Of a DNA stretch of 58,244 nt, positions 36,146-46,319 are shown piece by piece. This DNA is from CALCKU01 sp964654665 (GTDB lineage: Bacteria > Pseudomonadota > Alphaproteobacteria > Caulobacterales > Maricaulaceae). The position numbers were made by a program, and so were the translations under genes. Position 1 is the first letter of the stretch. Every line of letters starts with the position of its first letter. The notes beneath the pieces are model-generated. The model did not search any database. It saw only the letters and a list, made by a program, of their open reading frames with translations, and was not told the origin of the DNA. The DNA lies in contig CAZZKV010000018.1 of NCBI GenBank assembly GCA_964654665.1, positions 1 through 58,244 on the forward strand, given 5' to 3'.

Positions 36146-36281
36146 AAGCCTCATTACAAAAAGCGGAATCAATCCTTACTATGGCGTGATTTGTTTTGAC
36201 TGCAAGTAGGACAATTAAAGAAACCCATTTTTGACTTTTAATATCGATAAATAGATGCTCGGAAATGCGATCTTGTCTTCA

Positions 36282-38933
36282 TTAACGCCACATGACGGAT
36301 GTTTCGGTCCCATGGGGACGCGATTTATCCATTGAACCCCATAAATTACTCGCCATTTGATTAACACATTCTTGCATGTATTGCGTTTGTGTAGCCAAGG
36401 CAGAGAGGTCGGGTAAGGATAAGCTGCCTAACATCGCATTTGAAAAATAATCCGGTATATCCGTTATGGTCAAACCCTCCATATCCAAAAGACGCTCCCA
36501 AATATTGACCCCGTTCCAATAGTCTATCGCTTTGGTCAGTTCTGGCGGAACAGCGTGTCCTAATAACTCGAAACTATCACGCAAAAACCCAGCCTGCATT
36601 AATCCCCCGCGCCGTAATTTACTCCGAAAAATATTAGGCGATGTTTGCTTAATGCGTTCCGTTTCGAGGCGGTGCCACATGGTAATTAGGTCATTTCGGC
36701 ATTGTGTGAGATTGCGGGGCCGGCATAAAATGTCGTTTACAACTTTGTTTAATTGGGAGCATAGTGCCCGGTTGCCGGTAATGGTGCGGGCCGATGTTAG
36801 GGCCAAATGTTCCCATGTCCATGCGCGGTTCATGTGGTGATCTTCGAAACTTTGTAGCCAAACTGCGGGCGGTCCCGCTCGGCCCGATGGTCGCAAACGC
36901 ATATCCAGTTCATAGGCAATACCTTCGCGCAGCGGCATGGTCAGAATTGTGCGCAGCCGTCGAACCATTTTTTGAGATAGCGTTGGGTCAATATCATTTT
37001 GGACAATGAATATTAGGTCAAGGTCTGAAAGCGGGCTCATTTTTTGTCGTCCCAAATTACCCAAGGCCAAGATACATATCGGTATATCTTCAAGCTTCAT
37101 TTCATCAGCCATTATTGTCAGGGCTGATTCAAGCGTTTTATCCGCTTGTTTGGCCAAATGGGCCTGCATTTGTGTTGGTGTTTGCCGTCCTTGTAAAACA
37201 TCTGTATAGGCCGCAAACAAACCTTCATTGACATAGCGGCGCAACCGTTCCAACCGCGTTTCATAATCATGTGATGCGAAAATAAAATCGGGTAGACCCG
37301 AGCGAGATGGCTCATTTGGAATTAAAAACAGATCAATAATATGCGGAGACTGTTCCAGTAATCTCCGCATATGCGATGAATAAATTAGCGGTGGAATAAG
37401 CACGGTCAATAATTCAGGCCGCATTCCTAATAGGTGAAAATATTGTTCTGATCGGGAAACGGATTGAAAAAATTGATCAATTTCTACAATCGCTTTATTA
37501 GATTTGCTGCCGGGGGCTGTACCGGCTTGGCTAACCATATTAATCAACAAGTGGGCCAATTGCTTACTTTGATGCGGTGGTTTTCTTATGCCGTAACGTC
37601 CAAACCCGTCCAGCCAGTTCTCCGCAATTTCACGTGGATGGTGATCAAGCTTTTTTAACCAAATGTCGAGGGGTTTGAGAAAAAGCCTTGGCGCGGCTGG
37701 GATATCCTCCGGACTTGTAAAGAGTCTAGAAAATAGTTGATGAACCCGTTTGCGGCATTGTAATAATTTGTCCGAAAATGTCTCGGCTTCTATATCTAGA
37801 ATTTGTAAAAACCGAGCATAGTCTTCTGGCGTATCCGGTACCAGATGGGTTTGTTTATTGCCTAGCATTTGTGTGGCATTTTCTGCTTGGCGAAGAAAAA
37901 TATAATCAGCACGCAGCTTTTTTATATCTGTGTCGGGCAAATGACCTAGCACGCCTAATTGCAATAAGGCCTGGCGGGTATGTGATGTTCGTAATGTGGG
38001 TTGTTTGCCGCCCCAGACAAGCTGTTGCCCATTGGCTATGAATTCAATTTCGCGAATACCGCCACGCCCTAATTTCAAATTAAACCCTTGTGCGTGAATA
38101 TTCATTGCCCCTTTGCTTTCTGGATAATGCCGTAATGCCGGATGTTCCAGATTAATACGGGATTTTAGTTCTGCTAATTCGTCTAATGCCCTAAAATCGA
38201 GATTTTGCCGCCAGATAAAAGGGGTTAGCTCGCCGAGAAACTTAGCTCCGATATCGTGATCTCCAGCGACAGTTCGAGCTTTCATTAAAGCTAAACGATG
38301 CCAAGGTAGAGCTCTGAAAAAGTAAAAATCCTGCGCCGCATCAATTGGCATGGCCAAGGATGTTGCTGAACTTTCGGGGCGAAGCCGCCAATCTACACGC
38401 CAGATAAAATGGGGACTATTGCGAGGTGATAATATTTGCCCCATCGTTTTTAATATTTTTCCAGCAATATAGGCTTGCCCTTTATGTTGAGGCACGGGAA
38501 ACTTGGCCGGATCATAAAAAGCAATCAGATCAACATCGCTGGAAAAGTTGAGATCTCGTCCGCCAAGTTTCCCAAGACCTAAGATGAAAAGCCCTTTAAT
38601 AGGCGTCGTTGCGCTTTTGAGATTTACGCAATAAGCCGCTTCTAGGGCTTTTTTTATAGTGGCATCTGCGAATGTGCTTTGTAGGATTCCTAATGTATCA
38701 AAATCAAGCGTTCCTTCGACTGTGGCGTGCGCCCATAGATGGGTAAATTCATCCTTGGCATGTTGTAGTGCCGCGCAAACAGCATCCATATTGCTGACAT
38801 CTGGTTCGTAATTCTGGACATCTGTAATAATGTTGCGAAGCATACTCGCATTAACAGTAGCGGGATTTGGGAACCGGCTCGCAAGTTCAGAGAGATAGCG
38901 ACTCGCAGAGAGCCTAATCGATACGGGAGACAT
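36282..38933 (-). CDS. glnE: glutamine synthetase adenylyltransferase / adenylyl-removing enzyme
   Basis: Bifunctional regulator that adenylylates and deadenylylates glutamine synthetase in response to PII signals. Two nucleotidyltransferase domains are visible: GLGKLGGRDLNFSSDVDLIAF near the N-terminus (shown as GKLGGRDLNFSSDVDL) and ALGNLGRQKMSPLSDLDLIF near residue 640. At 883 aa it is shorter than E. coli GlnE (946 aa), the loss being mainly at the N-terminus. Start GTG/ATG at 38933 gives MSPVSIRLSAS. It ends 24 bases after the autotransporter gene. Confidence 0.93.
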   Translation of the reverse strand: MSPVSIRLSASRYLSELASRFPNPATVNASMLRNIITDVQNYEPDVSNMDAVCAALQHAKDEFTHLWAHATVEGTLDFDTLGILQSTFADATIKKALEAAYCVNLKSATTPIKGLFILGLGKLGGRDLNFSSDVDLIAFYDPAKFPVPQHKGQAYIAGKILKTMGQILSPRNSPHFIWRVDWRLRPESSATSLAMPIDAAQDFYFFRALPWHRLALMKARTVAGDHDIGAKFLGELTPFIWRQNLDFRALDELAELKSRINLEHPALRHYPESKGAMNIHAQGFNLKLGRGGIREIEFIANGQQLVWGGKQPTLRTSHTRQALLQLGVLGHLPDTDIKKLRADYIFLRQAENATQMLGNKQTHLVPDTPEDYARFLQILDIEAETFSDKLLQCRKRVHQLFSRLFTSPEDIPAAPRLFLKPLDIWLKKLDHHPREIAENWLDGFGRYGIRKPPHQSKQLAHLLINMVSQAGTAPGSKSNKAIVEIDQFFQSVSRSEQYFHLLGMRPELLTVLIPPLIYSSHMRRLLEQSPHIIDLFLIPNEPSRSGLPDFIFASHDYETRLERLRRYVNEGLFAAYTDVLQGRQTPTQMQAHLAKQADKTLESALTIMADEMKLEDIPICILALGNLGRQKMSPLSDLDLIFIVQNDIDPTLSQKMVRRLRTILTMPLREGIAYELDMRLRPSGRAGPPAVWLQSFEDHHMNRAWTWEHLALTSARTITGNRALCSQLNKVVNDILCRPRNLTQCRNDLITMWHRLETERIKQTSPNIFRSKLRRGGLMQAGFLRDSFELLGHAVPPELTKAIDYWNGVNIWERLLDMEGLTITDIPDYFSNAMLGSLSLPDLSALATQTQYMQECVNQMASNLWGSMDKSRPHGTETSVMWR

Positions 38934-38957
38934 TACCCGTGGCCTGTCTGGCAGACA

Positions 38958-41900
38958 TTAAAACAACAAACGGAAGACAATACGACCTGTATGTCGGATG
39001 AAACCATCGCGAATATCGCTATCGAAATCAAGCGCGAAAGAAGAATACTCCGAGCCTGCTGCAATGGTAAAGCCAAGTAGAAAGCCGCTATCGGGAAAGG
39101 CTTCGCTTTCAATTTCAAACGGTGTCGATAGTCCTGCAAACCGGCCAGCTGTAATAATACCGTCATTGATAAAATCGGTTCTGTAACCGGCGCGAATAGC
39201 GGGTTTAACCCATGTTCGTTTGCCTTGGATTTTTGTGCCCAAATTAATGAGAGCGGTTCCGGACCCGATTTCCGATGTCCGGTCATCGAGTGACAGGGCG
39301 ACACCTACATCTCCTGTTTCTGTGTAAGCATTCTCAGTCAACGATAGGTAATCTAACGAAACTGTTGGGCGAACCCAAAACCGGTCAGATAGATTTAAAT
39401 CGTAACCTGCTTTAATAGAACCATTGAAATGTGTTCCATTCCAATCACCATTAGCTGTGCTTCTAAAATTATCAATTTCGACTATGCGATTACTTTCAAA
39501 GTCATTATAGCCAACTCCTCCATAGAGATCGACAGATAATCCACCAAATTCAAGTCCGCCGTAAAGACCAGCCTGAATCGTAACAATATCCAAAGGTTCA
39601 TCTGTGCCTAAAACATCTTCAATTTCTGTTGAGGCAAAGCCAATATTAAGGCCGGCTGCGTGGAACGGTCCGAAGGCTGTATCGATACCGGCAGTAAAGC
39701 CAAATCCATGGCCTCTATAAGCTTCGGAAAGACCCGCCAATTCACGATCTGCGAAATAGGCAAATTCTTCAACCCAAATACCACCCGTTCGCTCTTGCGA
39801 GCGGCGCGTAGTATCTAAATGGCTTCCGACAGCCCCAACAGAGCCATCAACATTGGCTAGAACAAATTGCCGACCTGCGGCCGCAAATTCAGGCAAGAGT
39901 TGATTAAGAGCATTATTAAAAGCCCCGCCTTCAGAAATATTGATGACAGCATTGGCTAGCCCAGAATTATTTTCAAGGGCTTCAAAAGCTGAATTGAATG
40001 TCGCAGATTGTACAGGGTCCAATCCCAATTCATCCGTTGAACGTAAGTCAAGTGTAACAACCAGAACATCTGGATTGTCCGGACTAATCGCAAAAGCGGT
40101 GCGGTACAGGAATGGCGATTCAATGGACGATAATGTGTCAAGACTGCCATCAATGGTCAGATCACCTGCATTGACAATTTCAAATGTACTATTCGCTGCT
40201 GCAACTACGTTGTTCAAAACGGGTGATATTTCTGCACCATCTGCAAAACTAACAGCCCCAGAGGCCAGTAACGTTGAGGCTTCCCCCGTTGCGCCGTCTA
40301 GCACAGGACGAAAAACAGAATTTTCATCGAAACTGGCTGTTGTTACATCAATGATTCTCGCATCTGTTTGAATGATAGAACTATTGACTACAGCGATGGT
40401 CAAATCACCATCTGTATCCGTAATGTTCCCTGTAAAGACAGTGTCTGTCAGGCTCAAACTATCGGCGCCATCGCCAAAGTTTATATCTCCGCTAATCCGT
40501 CCGGCAGTTGAAGTTAGTGAATCATTGCCGCTCCCTAAAAGAATGTCGCCAACAATAAGAGGCGAGACAGGTATGATATTATCATCAGGATCATTATCGG
40601 CTTGTTGTGATTGAGTAATTGTTACGCCGGTACTGTTAACAGATAGATCCAATGCAATTAAATTAAAATTTGTTGCCTCTAAACCTTGCGCATCTGAGTT
40701 AAGCCCCAAAGCTGTAATCGTGCCAGTATTATCAATGCGTGTTAAGGTCCCCGATGCATCCTGAATAGCAATGGCATCGCCTGTCCGGGCTGTTAAAACA
40801 GCACTAATTCCATTGGAGTTTATAATTTCTGTTAATTCTGCACTGGCCGCAATATCAATCGCAACGGCCCGAACCGGACGTGCGTTCAAAATCGCATTGG
40901 GGTCAGCAAAAACTTCATCGGCAGCTTCGGTTATTGTAGCAACGATGAGGCCCGAATTATTAATTCTTTCAGCAATTGTATTGTCACCTAAAACTATAAC
41001 CCGCGATAGGCCTGTCTGTCCCGTTACATCTGGTGTATCGCCGCCGCTACGAAAAGCTGTTGATCGGATTGTGCCGGTATTATTAATCCCACCCACCAGA
41101 GTTGTGTTGGTGACTGAAAAGGCGGTAGCGTTAATATCGTTAAAAACCCCATTAGCTAAAACATCGCCTTGATTGACGAATGCATATAGTAAATCTTCAT
41201 CAAAGCCTTCGGCTGTCGGGTCTGTAATTTGGCCAACGCGGCCAATGGCTAAGGGGGTGCCATTACCATTAATGAGGATGGCTGGTGCTTCACCAAATTG
41301 TGAAATAGTGCCGCGCGCCGTTGTTAGCGTTGTTTCCGTTCCGTCATCAGCTGTTGTGGTTTCGGTAAGCTGTTGAATTATATAGCCATTACTAATATCT
41401 GAACTAATCTGGACGGCTGAGCCTCCTTGGCGCAAATCTTCTTCATCCAGTAAATTGCGTCCTGAAAGCGCGGGGCGGTCTTGGAACCGATAGCCTGTAT
41501 TTGTAATAGAACCGGATTGTATCAAGCCGCCATCTATTCCGCCGCTAACAGATATAGCCCCTGAATCCGCGCCTTGTATAGCAATTTGGCCGTTTAAGGC
41601 CAGGTTTCCAATGACGCGACCAGCAACGTCAACGCCCAGGCTATTTCCGCCTGATAGATTGATAATGCCGCCCAAATCAATATCGCCGGATAACCCTGCC
41701 GTTTCTGCAAGGCGAATGCCGGCCGAATTATTGCCTTCAATATTAATGGCTCCGGCTGTTCCTTGTGTCAGATTGCCAATAAAGGGACTGGCTCCTGATA
41801 TCAGAATACCAACCCGTCCTGTGCCTTCTGCAAAGTCCCCGTCCAAAATACCATTTCCATCCGTATCTTCGGGTGTAAAATCTTCCAGAATGTTAATTTG

Positions 41901-42218
41901 GCTATTATTTGTGAAGTTTCCGCTATTACCGCCGATTAATTCAATGCCAATAGAATTATCGATATTGGTTGAAGCGATTGTACCAGAATTTGTGACAGAA
42001 TTATCGGAATCTATGATAATAACTGGATTAGCGTCTGGCGCTGTTATGGTCACACCTGAATTCACGGTTACATCGGCAGCAGCTCCATTGTCTCCGGCTG
42101 TAGATGTGCGTATCTGGGTATTCTGATCCGTATCAATGATAGTTTGTGCCGCAGCGTAACTGGGCACGAGTGCCAAAACTGCAATTATAGCACTTGTTGA
42201 CCGTAAAGTTTTTAACAC
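38958..42218 (-). CDS. autotransporter with beta-helix passenger
   Basis: A ~1086-aa type V secretion protein. The N-terminus has a signal peptide (VLKTLRSTSAIIAVLALVPSYAAAQ); the GTG at 42218 six bases after CGGGA is preferred over a TTG 28 codons upstream. The passenger (to about 780) is a repetitive Asn/Gly/Ile/Thr-rich parallel beta-helix with many NSGTI and GTITALG-type turns. The C-terminal ~280 residues form the beta-barrel (GFGFTAGIDTAFGPFHAAG, WVRPTVSLDYLSL) and end in a terminal Phe (RIVFRLLF), as required for BAM recognition. The passenger has no visible protease triad; adhesion is the likely role but inferred. Confidence 0.92.
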   Translation of the reverse strand: MLKTLRSTSAIIAVLALVPSYAAAQTIIDTDQNTQIRTSTAGDNGAAADVTVNSGVTITAPDANPVIIIDSDNSVTNSGTIASTNIDNSIGIELIGGNSGNFTNNSQINILEDFTPEDTDGNGILDGDFAEGTGRVGILISGASPFIGNLTQGTAGAINIEGNNSAGIRLAETAGLSGDIDLGGIINLSGGNSLGVDVAGRVIGNLALNGQIAIQGADSGAISVSGGIDGGLIQSGSITNTGYRFQDRPALSGRNLLDEEDLRQGGSAVQISSDISNGYIIQQLTETTTADDGTETTLTTARGTISQFGEAPAILINGNGTPLAIGRVGQITDPTAEGFDEDLLYAFVNQGDVLANGVFNDINATAFSVTNTTLVGGINNTGTIRSTAFRSGGDTPDVTGQTGLSRVIVLGDNTIAERINNSGLIVATITEAADEVFADPNAILNARPVRAVAIDIAASAELTEIINSNGISAVLTARTGDAIAIQDASGTLTRIDNTGTITALGLNSDAQGLEATNFNLIALDLSVNSTGVTITQSQQADNDPDDNIIPVSPLIVGDILLGSGNDSLTSTAGRISGDINFGDGADSLSLTDTVFTGNITDTDGDLTIAVVNSSIIQTDARIIDVTTASFDENSVFRPVLDGATGEASTLLASGAVSFADGAEISPVLNNVVAAANSTFEIVNAGDLTIDGSLDTLSSIESPFLYRTAFAISPDNPDVLVVTLDLRSTDELGLDPVQSATFNSAFEALENNSGLANAVINISEGGAFNNALNQLLPEFAAAGRQFVLANVDGSVGAVGSHLDTTRRSQERTGGIWVEEFAYFADRELAGLSEAYRGHGFGFTAGIDTAFGPFHAAGLNIGFASTEIEDVLGTDEPLDIVTIQAGLYGGLEFGGLSVDLYGGVGYNDFESNRIVEIDNFRSTANGDWNGTHFNGSIKAGYDLNLSDRFWVRPTVSLDYLSLTENAYTETGDVGVALSLDDRTSEIGSGTALINLGTKIQGKRTWVKPAIRAGYRTDFINDGIITAGRFAGLSTPFEIESEAFPDSGFLLGFTIAAGSEYSSFALDFDSDIRDGFIRHTGRIVFRLLF

Positions 42219-42369
42219 GTGAAATCCCGCTCGCTTGATATAATGACATACAGAGTCTGAATAATCTTGCACTCTATTAACTAAAGAACTGGGCCGCGCC
42301 AATGAAAGAATTGTTAATTTCGTATAAGATATCAGTATATTTTACACTGGCTGACCTTTTGTAGCCGTC

Positions 42370-42648
42370 TTATTCGGGGTGAGCGTCTAAACGCAAGGCG
42401 TGGACCGTTTTCATCTCTTCAGATAATACCGCCATAACCGCGCGATGACGACCTAACCGGGATAAATGGGTGAAAACTGCACTGCGGATAATTACGTGAA
42501 AATGACTTTCGCCTGAACCGTGTTGGGCCGCATGGGCCTGTGCGCCAGCATGACCAGCATGGCGATCACTCTCGTCAATGACCTCTAACTGCGACGGATT
42601 GAAACTTTCTGTGAGTTTTTCCTTGATTGATGCGGCAATAATGCCCAT
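42370..42648 (-). CDS. BolA-family protein
   Basis: A 92-aa BolA-like protein, members of which bind [2Fe-2S] clusters with monothiol glutaredoxins or act in stress and envelope control. The core is ESHFHVIIRSAVFTHLSRLGRHRAVMAVL (in parts), with HFHV and RHR positions typical. A His/Ala/Gly-rich loop (RHAGHAGAQAHAAQHGSG) precedes it. ATG 42648 (MGIIAASIKEK) is preferred, with AAAGGA upstream; ATG 42666 is the alternative. It is divergent from the J-domain gene. Confidence 0.88.
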   Translation of the reverse strand: MGIIAASIKEKLTESFNPSQLEVIDESDRHAGHAGAQAHAAQHGSGESHFHVIIRSAVFTHLSRLGRHRAVMAVLSEEMKTVHALRLDAHPE

Positions 42649-42691
42649 TTTGTGCAGTCCTTTCATATACCTAAAGAGTTTATATCATATC

Positions 42692-43306
42692 ATGGCCGGA
42701 AGTTACGAATACAAGCCCAAAGGCATAGATATCCGCATCAATAAGGGCAAAAAAAAGCTCCGTGAGGATGAAAAAGAATGCGATTGGGCCGGATGTGTGT
42801 CTATGGGCGGCTGCAAAGCTCCTAAAAGCCCAGACCGTTTGCGCGAATATTACAATTTTTGCACAGCTCATGCGCGCGAATATAATAAAAATTGGAATTT
42901 CTTCTCGGGCATGACCGATGATGATATTCATGAATGGCAAGCTGGCGCGCGCCATGGTCACCGTCCAACATGGGATGTTAAGAAAAACACAGGCGAGCGC
43001 GCCAAGGCTAATAAAAAACGCAAAGTTGGCGGAACGGCAGCTACCGCAGAAGGCTATGCTATATTTGGTGATGGGGGACCGGAAGAGACAGAAGCCCCGC
43101 GCCGCCGCCTCTCGAAAATGCAAATCAAAGCCCTTAATGATATGGGATTGGACGATACAGCGACAAAATCGGATGTACGTAAACGGTATACCCAGCTTGT
43201 TAAACAGCTTCACCCCGATGCCAATCAAGGTAAACGTAATACGGAAGAGAGCTTTCAGCGTGTCGTCAGTGCTATGAAAGTGCTCAAAACCACAAACCTT
43301 GGCTAA
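42692..43306 (+). CDS. J-domain protein upstream of cobS
   Basis: A 204-aa co-chaperone-like protein whose J domain is at the C-terminus (about 140-200), with HPD in KQLHPDANQG. The N-terminal part has conserved Cys residues (CDWAGC, GGCKAP, FCTAHAREYNKNWNFFSG), probably a metal-binding or structural zone. This domain order (Cys-rich, then J) is a family found next to cobS in alphaproteobacteria. It would stimulate DnaK on unknown clients. Start ATG 42692. Confidence 0.88.
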   Translation: MAGSYEYKPKGIDIRINKGKKKLREDEKECDWAGCVSMGGCKAPKSPDRLREYYNFCTAHAREYNKNWNFFSGMTDDDIHEWQAGARHGHRPTWDVKKNTGERAKANKKRKVGGTAATAEGYAIFGDGGPEETEAPRRRLSKMQIKALNDMGLDDTATKSDVRKRYTQLVKQLHPDANQGKRNTEESFQRVVSAMKVLKTTNLG

Positions 43307-43334
43307 AGCAATACTCCAAAGAAAGTTTCCTAAA

Positions 43335-44318
43335 ATGCGTGACCAGTTTCCCTTGTTTCAGCCGGATATAATGATTTCATCCCGTAAAACCTTCGGTGTT
43401 GATTTTGATATGGATATTCCTGCCTTTAGTCAGCGCAGCGAATTTGTTCCCGAGATTGACGAAGCTTATCTTTTTGATAACCGTACGACCCAAGCTATTT
43501 GTGCCGGCTTTGCGTTTGATCGTCGCGTCATGGTGCAAGGCTATCACGGCACAGGTAAATCCACCCATATCGAACAAGTCGCTGCGCGGCTTAACTGGCC
43601 AATGGTGCGGATTAATCTCGACAGCCATGTCTCTCGTATCGATCTGGTCGGAAAAGATGCTATTGTTTTAAAAGATGGCAAACAAGTCACAGAGTTTCGC
43701 GAAGGTCTTTTACCATGGGCTTTACAAAACCCGGTGGCCTTGACGTTTGACGAATATGATGCCGGACGCCCCGATGTAATGTTTGTTATTCAGCGTGTCT
43801 TAGAAGCCCAGGGCCGGTTGACGCTGCTTGACCAGAATAAAGTCATCACGCCGCATAAGGCCTTCCGTCTTTTTTCCACAACTAATACGGTTGGTCTTGG
43901 CGATACATCAGGGCTTTATCATGGTACCCAGCAAATTAACCAAGGCCAGATGGACCGCTGGTCTATTGTTTGTCAGCTTAATTATCTGTCACATGATGCA
44001 GAAGAAGCCATTGTTCTGGCCAAATCACCCAGTTACGATACGCCTGAAGGTAAGGATATTCTGGCTTCTATGGTGCGTGTCGCCGATATGACGCGGAACA
44101 GTTTTATTGCAGGCGATATCTCCACCGTCATGTCCCCGCGGACAGTTATGAACTGGGCCGAAAATGCCCGCATCTTTGACGGCGACATCGCCCAAGCCTT
44201 CCGCTTGACATTCCTGAATAAATGCGACGAGCTAGAACGCCCGATTATTAGCGAATTTTATCAACGTGCTTTTGGAAAAGATTTGCCAGAGTCCGCTATG
44301 GCTGTGATGGTGGCTTAG
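43335..44318 (+). CDS. cobS: CobS-like AAA+ ATPase
   Basis: A 327-aa AAA+ protein of the MoxR/CobS group, the ATPase of the aerobic cobaltochelatase CobNST. Walker A is GYHGTGKSTH (about residues 68-77), Walker B LTFDEYDAGRPDV, sensor STTNTVGLGDTSGLY. ATG 43335 (MRDQFPLF) is chosen; the open frame runs further upstream into the J-domain gene. CobN is not in the window, so the cobalt-chelating role is not demonstrated here; some alphaproteobacteria keep CobST without CobN. Confidence 0.93.
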   Translation: MRDQFPLFQPDIMISSRKTFGVDFDMDIPAFSQRSEFVPEIDEAYLFDNRTTQAICAGFAFDRRVMVQGYHGTGKSTHIEQVAARLNWPMVRINLDSHVSRIDLVGKDAIVLKDGKQVTEFREGLLPWALQNPVALTFDEYDAGRPDVMFVIQRVLEAQGRLTLLDQNKVITPHKAFRLFSTTNTVGLGDTSGLYHGTQQINQGQMDRWSIVCQLNYLSHDAEEAIVLAKSPSYDTPEGKDILASMVRVADMTRNSFIAGDISTVMSPRTVMNWAENARIFDGDIAQAFRLTFLNKCDELERPIISEFYQRAFGKDLPESAMAVMVA

Positions 44319-44398
44319 GGTGAAAGATATGAAACCGTCATTTGCCTCGAACGCCTCGAATATAGTTTAAGGTTTTTTTGCTATTTGTTCTGTAAATA

Positions 44399-46225
44399 AT
44401 GACTACTCGAACCCCTATAGATGAATTTAAGCGCAGCCTTGCAGCAGTGACGAAAGCTATTTCCGGTGATTTGGAATTGGAAGTCTCTTTTGGCGGCGAT
44501 GTGGCCGGAGTTGTACGCGATCAGGTAATGTTGCCAAACATGCCGCCTAAACCCAAGTTGGGACAGATTGCCAAAGCCCGCGGCGAGGCTGATGCGCTTG
44601 CTCTGCGTATTGCATTGCACGATAAGGATATTCATGCTGAAAACCAGCCCTTATCCGGTCCGGCACGGGCTGTTTTTGAAGCTATGGAGCAAGCCCGCGT
44701 TGAGGCGCTGGGTGGAAAACATCTGGCAGGGGTTGGTGATAACCTGATGGCAGCTTTGGATGCGCGGGCGTTGCGCCGCGGTTTTGATAAATCCGACATT
44801 ACCAAAGATGATCATAGTTTTGCCGAAGCTGTCGGGCTTTATGCCCGCGAGATCATGACAGAACGTGATTTACCGACCTCTACTAGCGGTCTTATGGAGA
44901 TATGGCGCACAGAAATAGAGAATAAAGCCGGACTGCGGATGGAACAACTCAAGGGTCAATTGGAGAACCAAAGAGCTTTTGGTGAGTTAGTACGGGATTT
45001 AATTGCTGATTTCGACATGGGCGATGACATATCCGAAGCGGATGAAGACGAGGAAACAGATGAGGAGTCATCTGAAAATGAGGATGAACAACCGGACCAA
45101 AGCCCGGATAGTCCCAATGAAGAGCAACAGGGTCAGACCGAGGTATCGGATGCTGACGCGGTTGAGGACGATAGCGCCGAGCCGCAAGATATGGTCGATG
45201 CCGATAATATTGACGGGGAGAGCGATGATAGCGAACAAACCCCCAATCCCAATGGACAACGCCCGCAGCCGAGTAACCTGCCGGATCCCTATACGGTTTA
45301 TACGGCGAAATATGATGAGATCATAAAAGCTGAAGAGTTATGCGAAACTGAAGAACTGGACCGACTGCGTGGTTATCTGGATGGCCATATGGCCGGATTA
45401 TCAGGGGCGATAGCGCGGCTAGCGAACCGGTTGCAGCGCCGCCTGCTTGCGCAGCAACAACGCAGTTGGACCTATGATCTGGAAGAGGGTATGTTGGACA
45501 CGGCACGGCTGACCCGTGTCATTACCGATCCTATGGCGGCCTTGACCTTTAAAGAAGAAAAGGAAACCGATTTTCGTGATACTGTCGTTACAATCCTGAT
45601 TGACAATTCTGGATCTATGCGTGGGCGCCCGATTATGGTGGCGGCTGTTTGTGCTGATATTATGGCGCGTACATTAGAGCGTTGCGGCGTAAAGGCTGAA
45701 ATTTTGGGCTTTACAACACGGGCTTGGAAGGGAGGACGGTCCTTCCAAGATTGGTTGGCCAGCGGAAAGCAGAGTCAGCCTGGGCGGCTAAATGATTTGC
45801 GTCACATTATTTATAAAAGCGCTGATATGCCGTGGCGGCGGGCTAAACGTAATCTGGGTTTAATGATGCGCGAAGGACTGCTGAAGGAAAATATTGACGG
45901 CGAGGCTTTGGAATGGGCTTATCGTCGGCTTATGGCACGGCCCGAGCAACGTCGCATTATGATGGTTATCTCGGATGGGGCGCCTGTTGATGATGCTACG
46001 CAAAGCCAAAATAAATCCGGCTTGCTAGAGAGCCACTTACGCATGGTCATCGATAAAATTGAAAACCGAAGCGAAGTTGAACTTGTCGCTATTGGTATTG
46101 GCCATGATGTTACCCGTTGGTATAGGCGTGCCGTTACTATTATGGATGTTGAACAGCTTGGCGGAGTTATGACAGAAAAACTCGCCGAATTATTTGATGA
46201 AAATAGAGGGCGGCGCGGACATTAA
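44399..46225 (+). CDS. cobT: CobT-like VWA-domain protein
   Basis: The 608-aa partner of CobS. The N-terminal third is helical, a strongly acidic Asp/Glu/Ser linker spans about residues 205-300, and the C-terminal third is a VWA domain whose metal site starts ILIDNSGSMRGRP. The ending SEVELVAIGIGHDVTRWY is typical of CobT. CobS and CobT form a stacked ring complex. The start ATG 44399 has no clear Shine-Dalgarno sequence, with an 80-base gap after cobS. Confidence 0.92.
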   Translation: MTTRTPIDEFKRSLAAVTKAISGDLELEVSFGGDVAGVVRDQVMLPNMPPKPKLGQIAKARGEADALALRIALHDKDIHAENQPLSGPARAVFEAMEQARVEALGGKHLAGVGDNLMAALDARALRRGFDKSDITKDDHSFAEAVGLYAREIMTERDLPTSTSGLMEIWRTEIENKAGLRMEQLKGQLENQRAFGELVRDLIADFDMGDDISEADEDEETDEESSENEDEQPDQSPDSPNEEQQGQTEVSDADAVEDDSAEPQDMVDADNIDGESDDSEQTPNPNGQRPQPSNLPDPYTVYTAKYDEIIKAEELCETEELDRLRGYLDGHMAGLSGAIARLANRLQRRLLAQQQRSWTYDLEEGMLDTARLTRVITDPMAALTFKEEKETDFRDTVVTILIDNSGSMRGRPIMVAAVCADIMARTLERCGVKAEILGFTTRAWKGGRSFQDWLASGKQSQPGRLNDLRHIIYKSADMPWRRAKRNLGLMMREGLLKENIDGEALEWAYRRLMARPEQRRIMMVISDGAPVDDATQSQNKSGLLESHLRMVIDKIENRSEVELVAIGIGHDVTRWYRRAVTIMDVEQLGGVMTEKLAELFDENRGRRGH

Positions 46226-46261
46226 AATATCCGAAGGGTGCCATAGTTCTGAATGCCCCGT

Positions 46262-46292
46262 AAAAAACCCACTATCACTATTAAGCGGGTTT
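46262..46292 (-). terminator. Rho-independent terminator of gcrA
   Basis: AAACCC and GGGTTT pair around a 16-base loop, and on the minus strand the stem runs into six T (46262-46267). It lies 28 bases after the gcrA stop and on the plus strand has no proper T run. Confidence 0.7.
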
Positions 46293-46319
46293 GTTACAGT
46301 CGGGCGTGCAAGTTCATAA

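Noticed and set aside
39940..42126. Chain of long plus-strand frames opposite the autotransporter
   Set aside because: They mirror the repetitive Asn/Ile/Thr/Gly codons of the minus-strand gene and show no family or ribosome sites.
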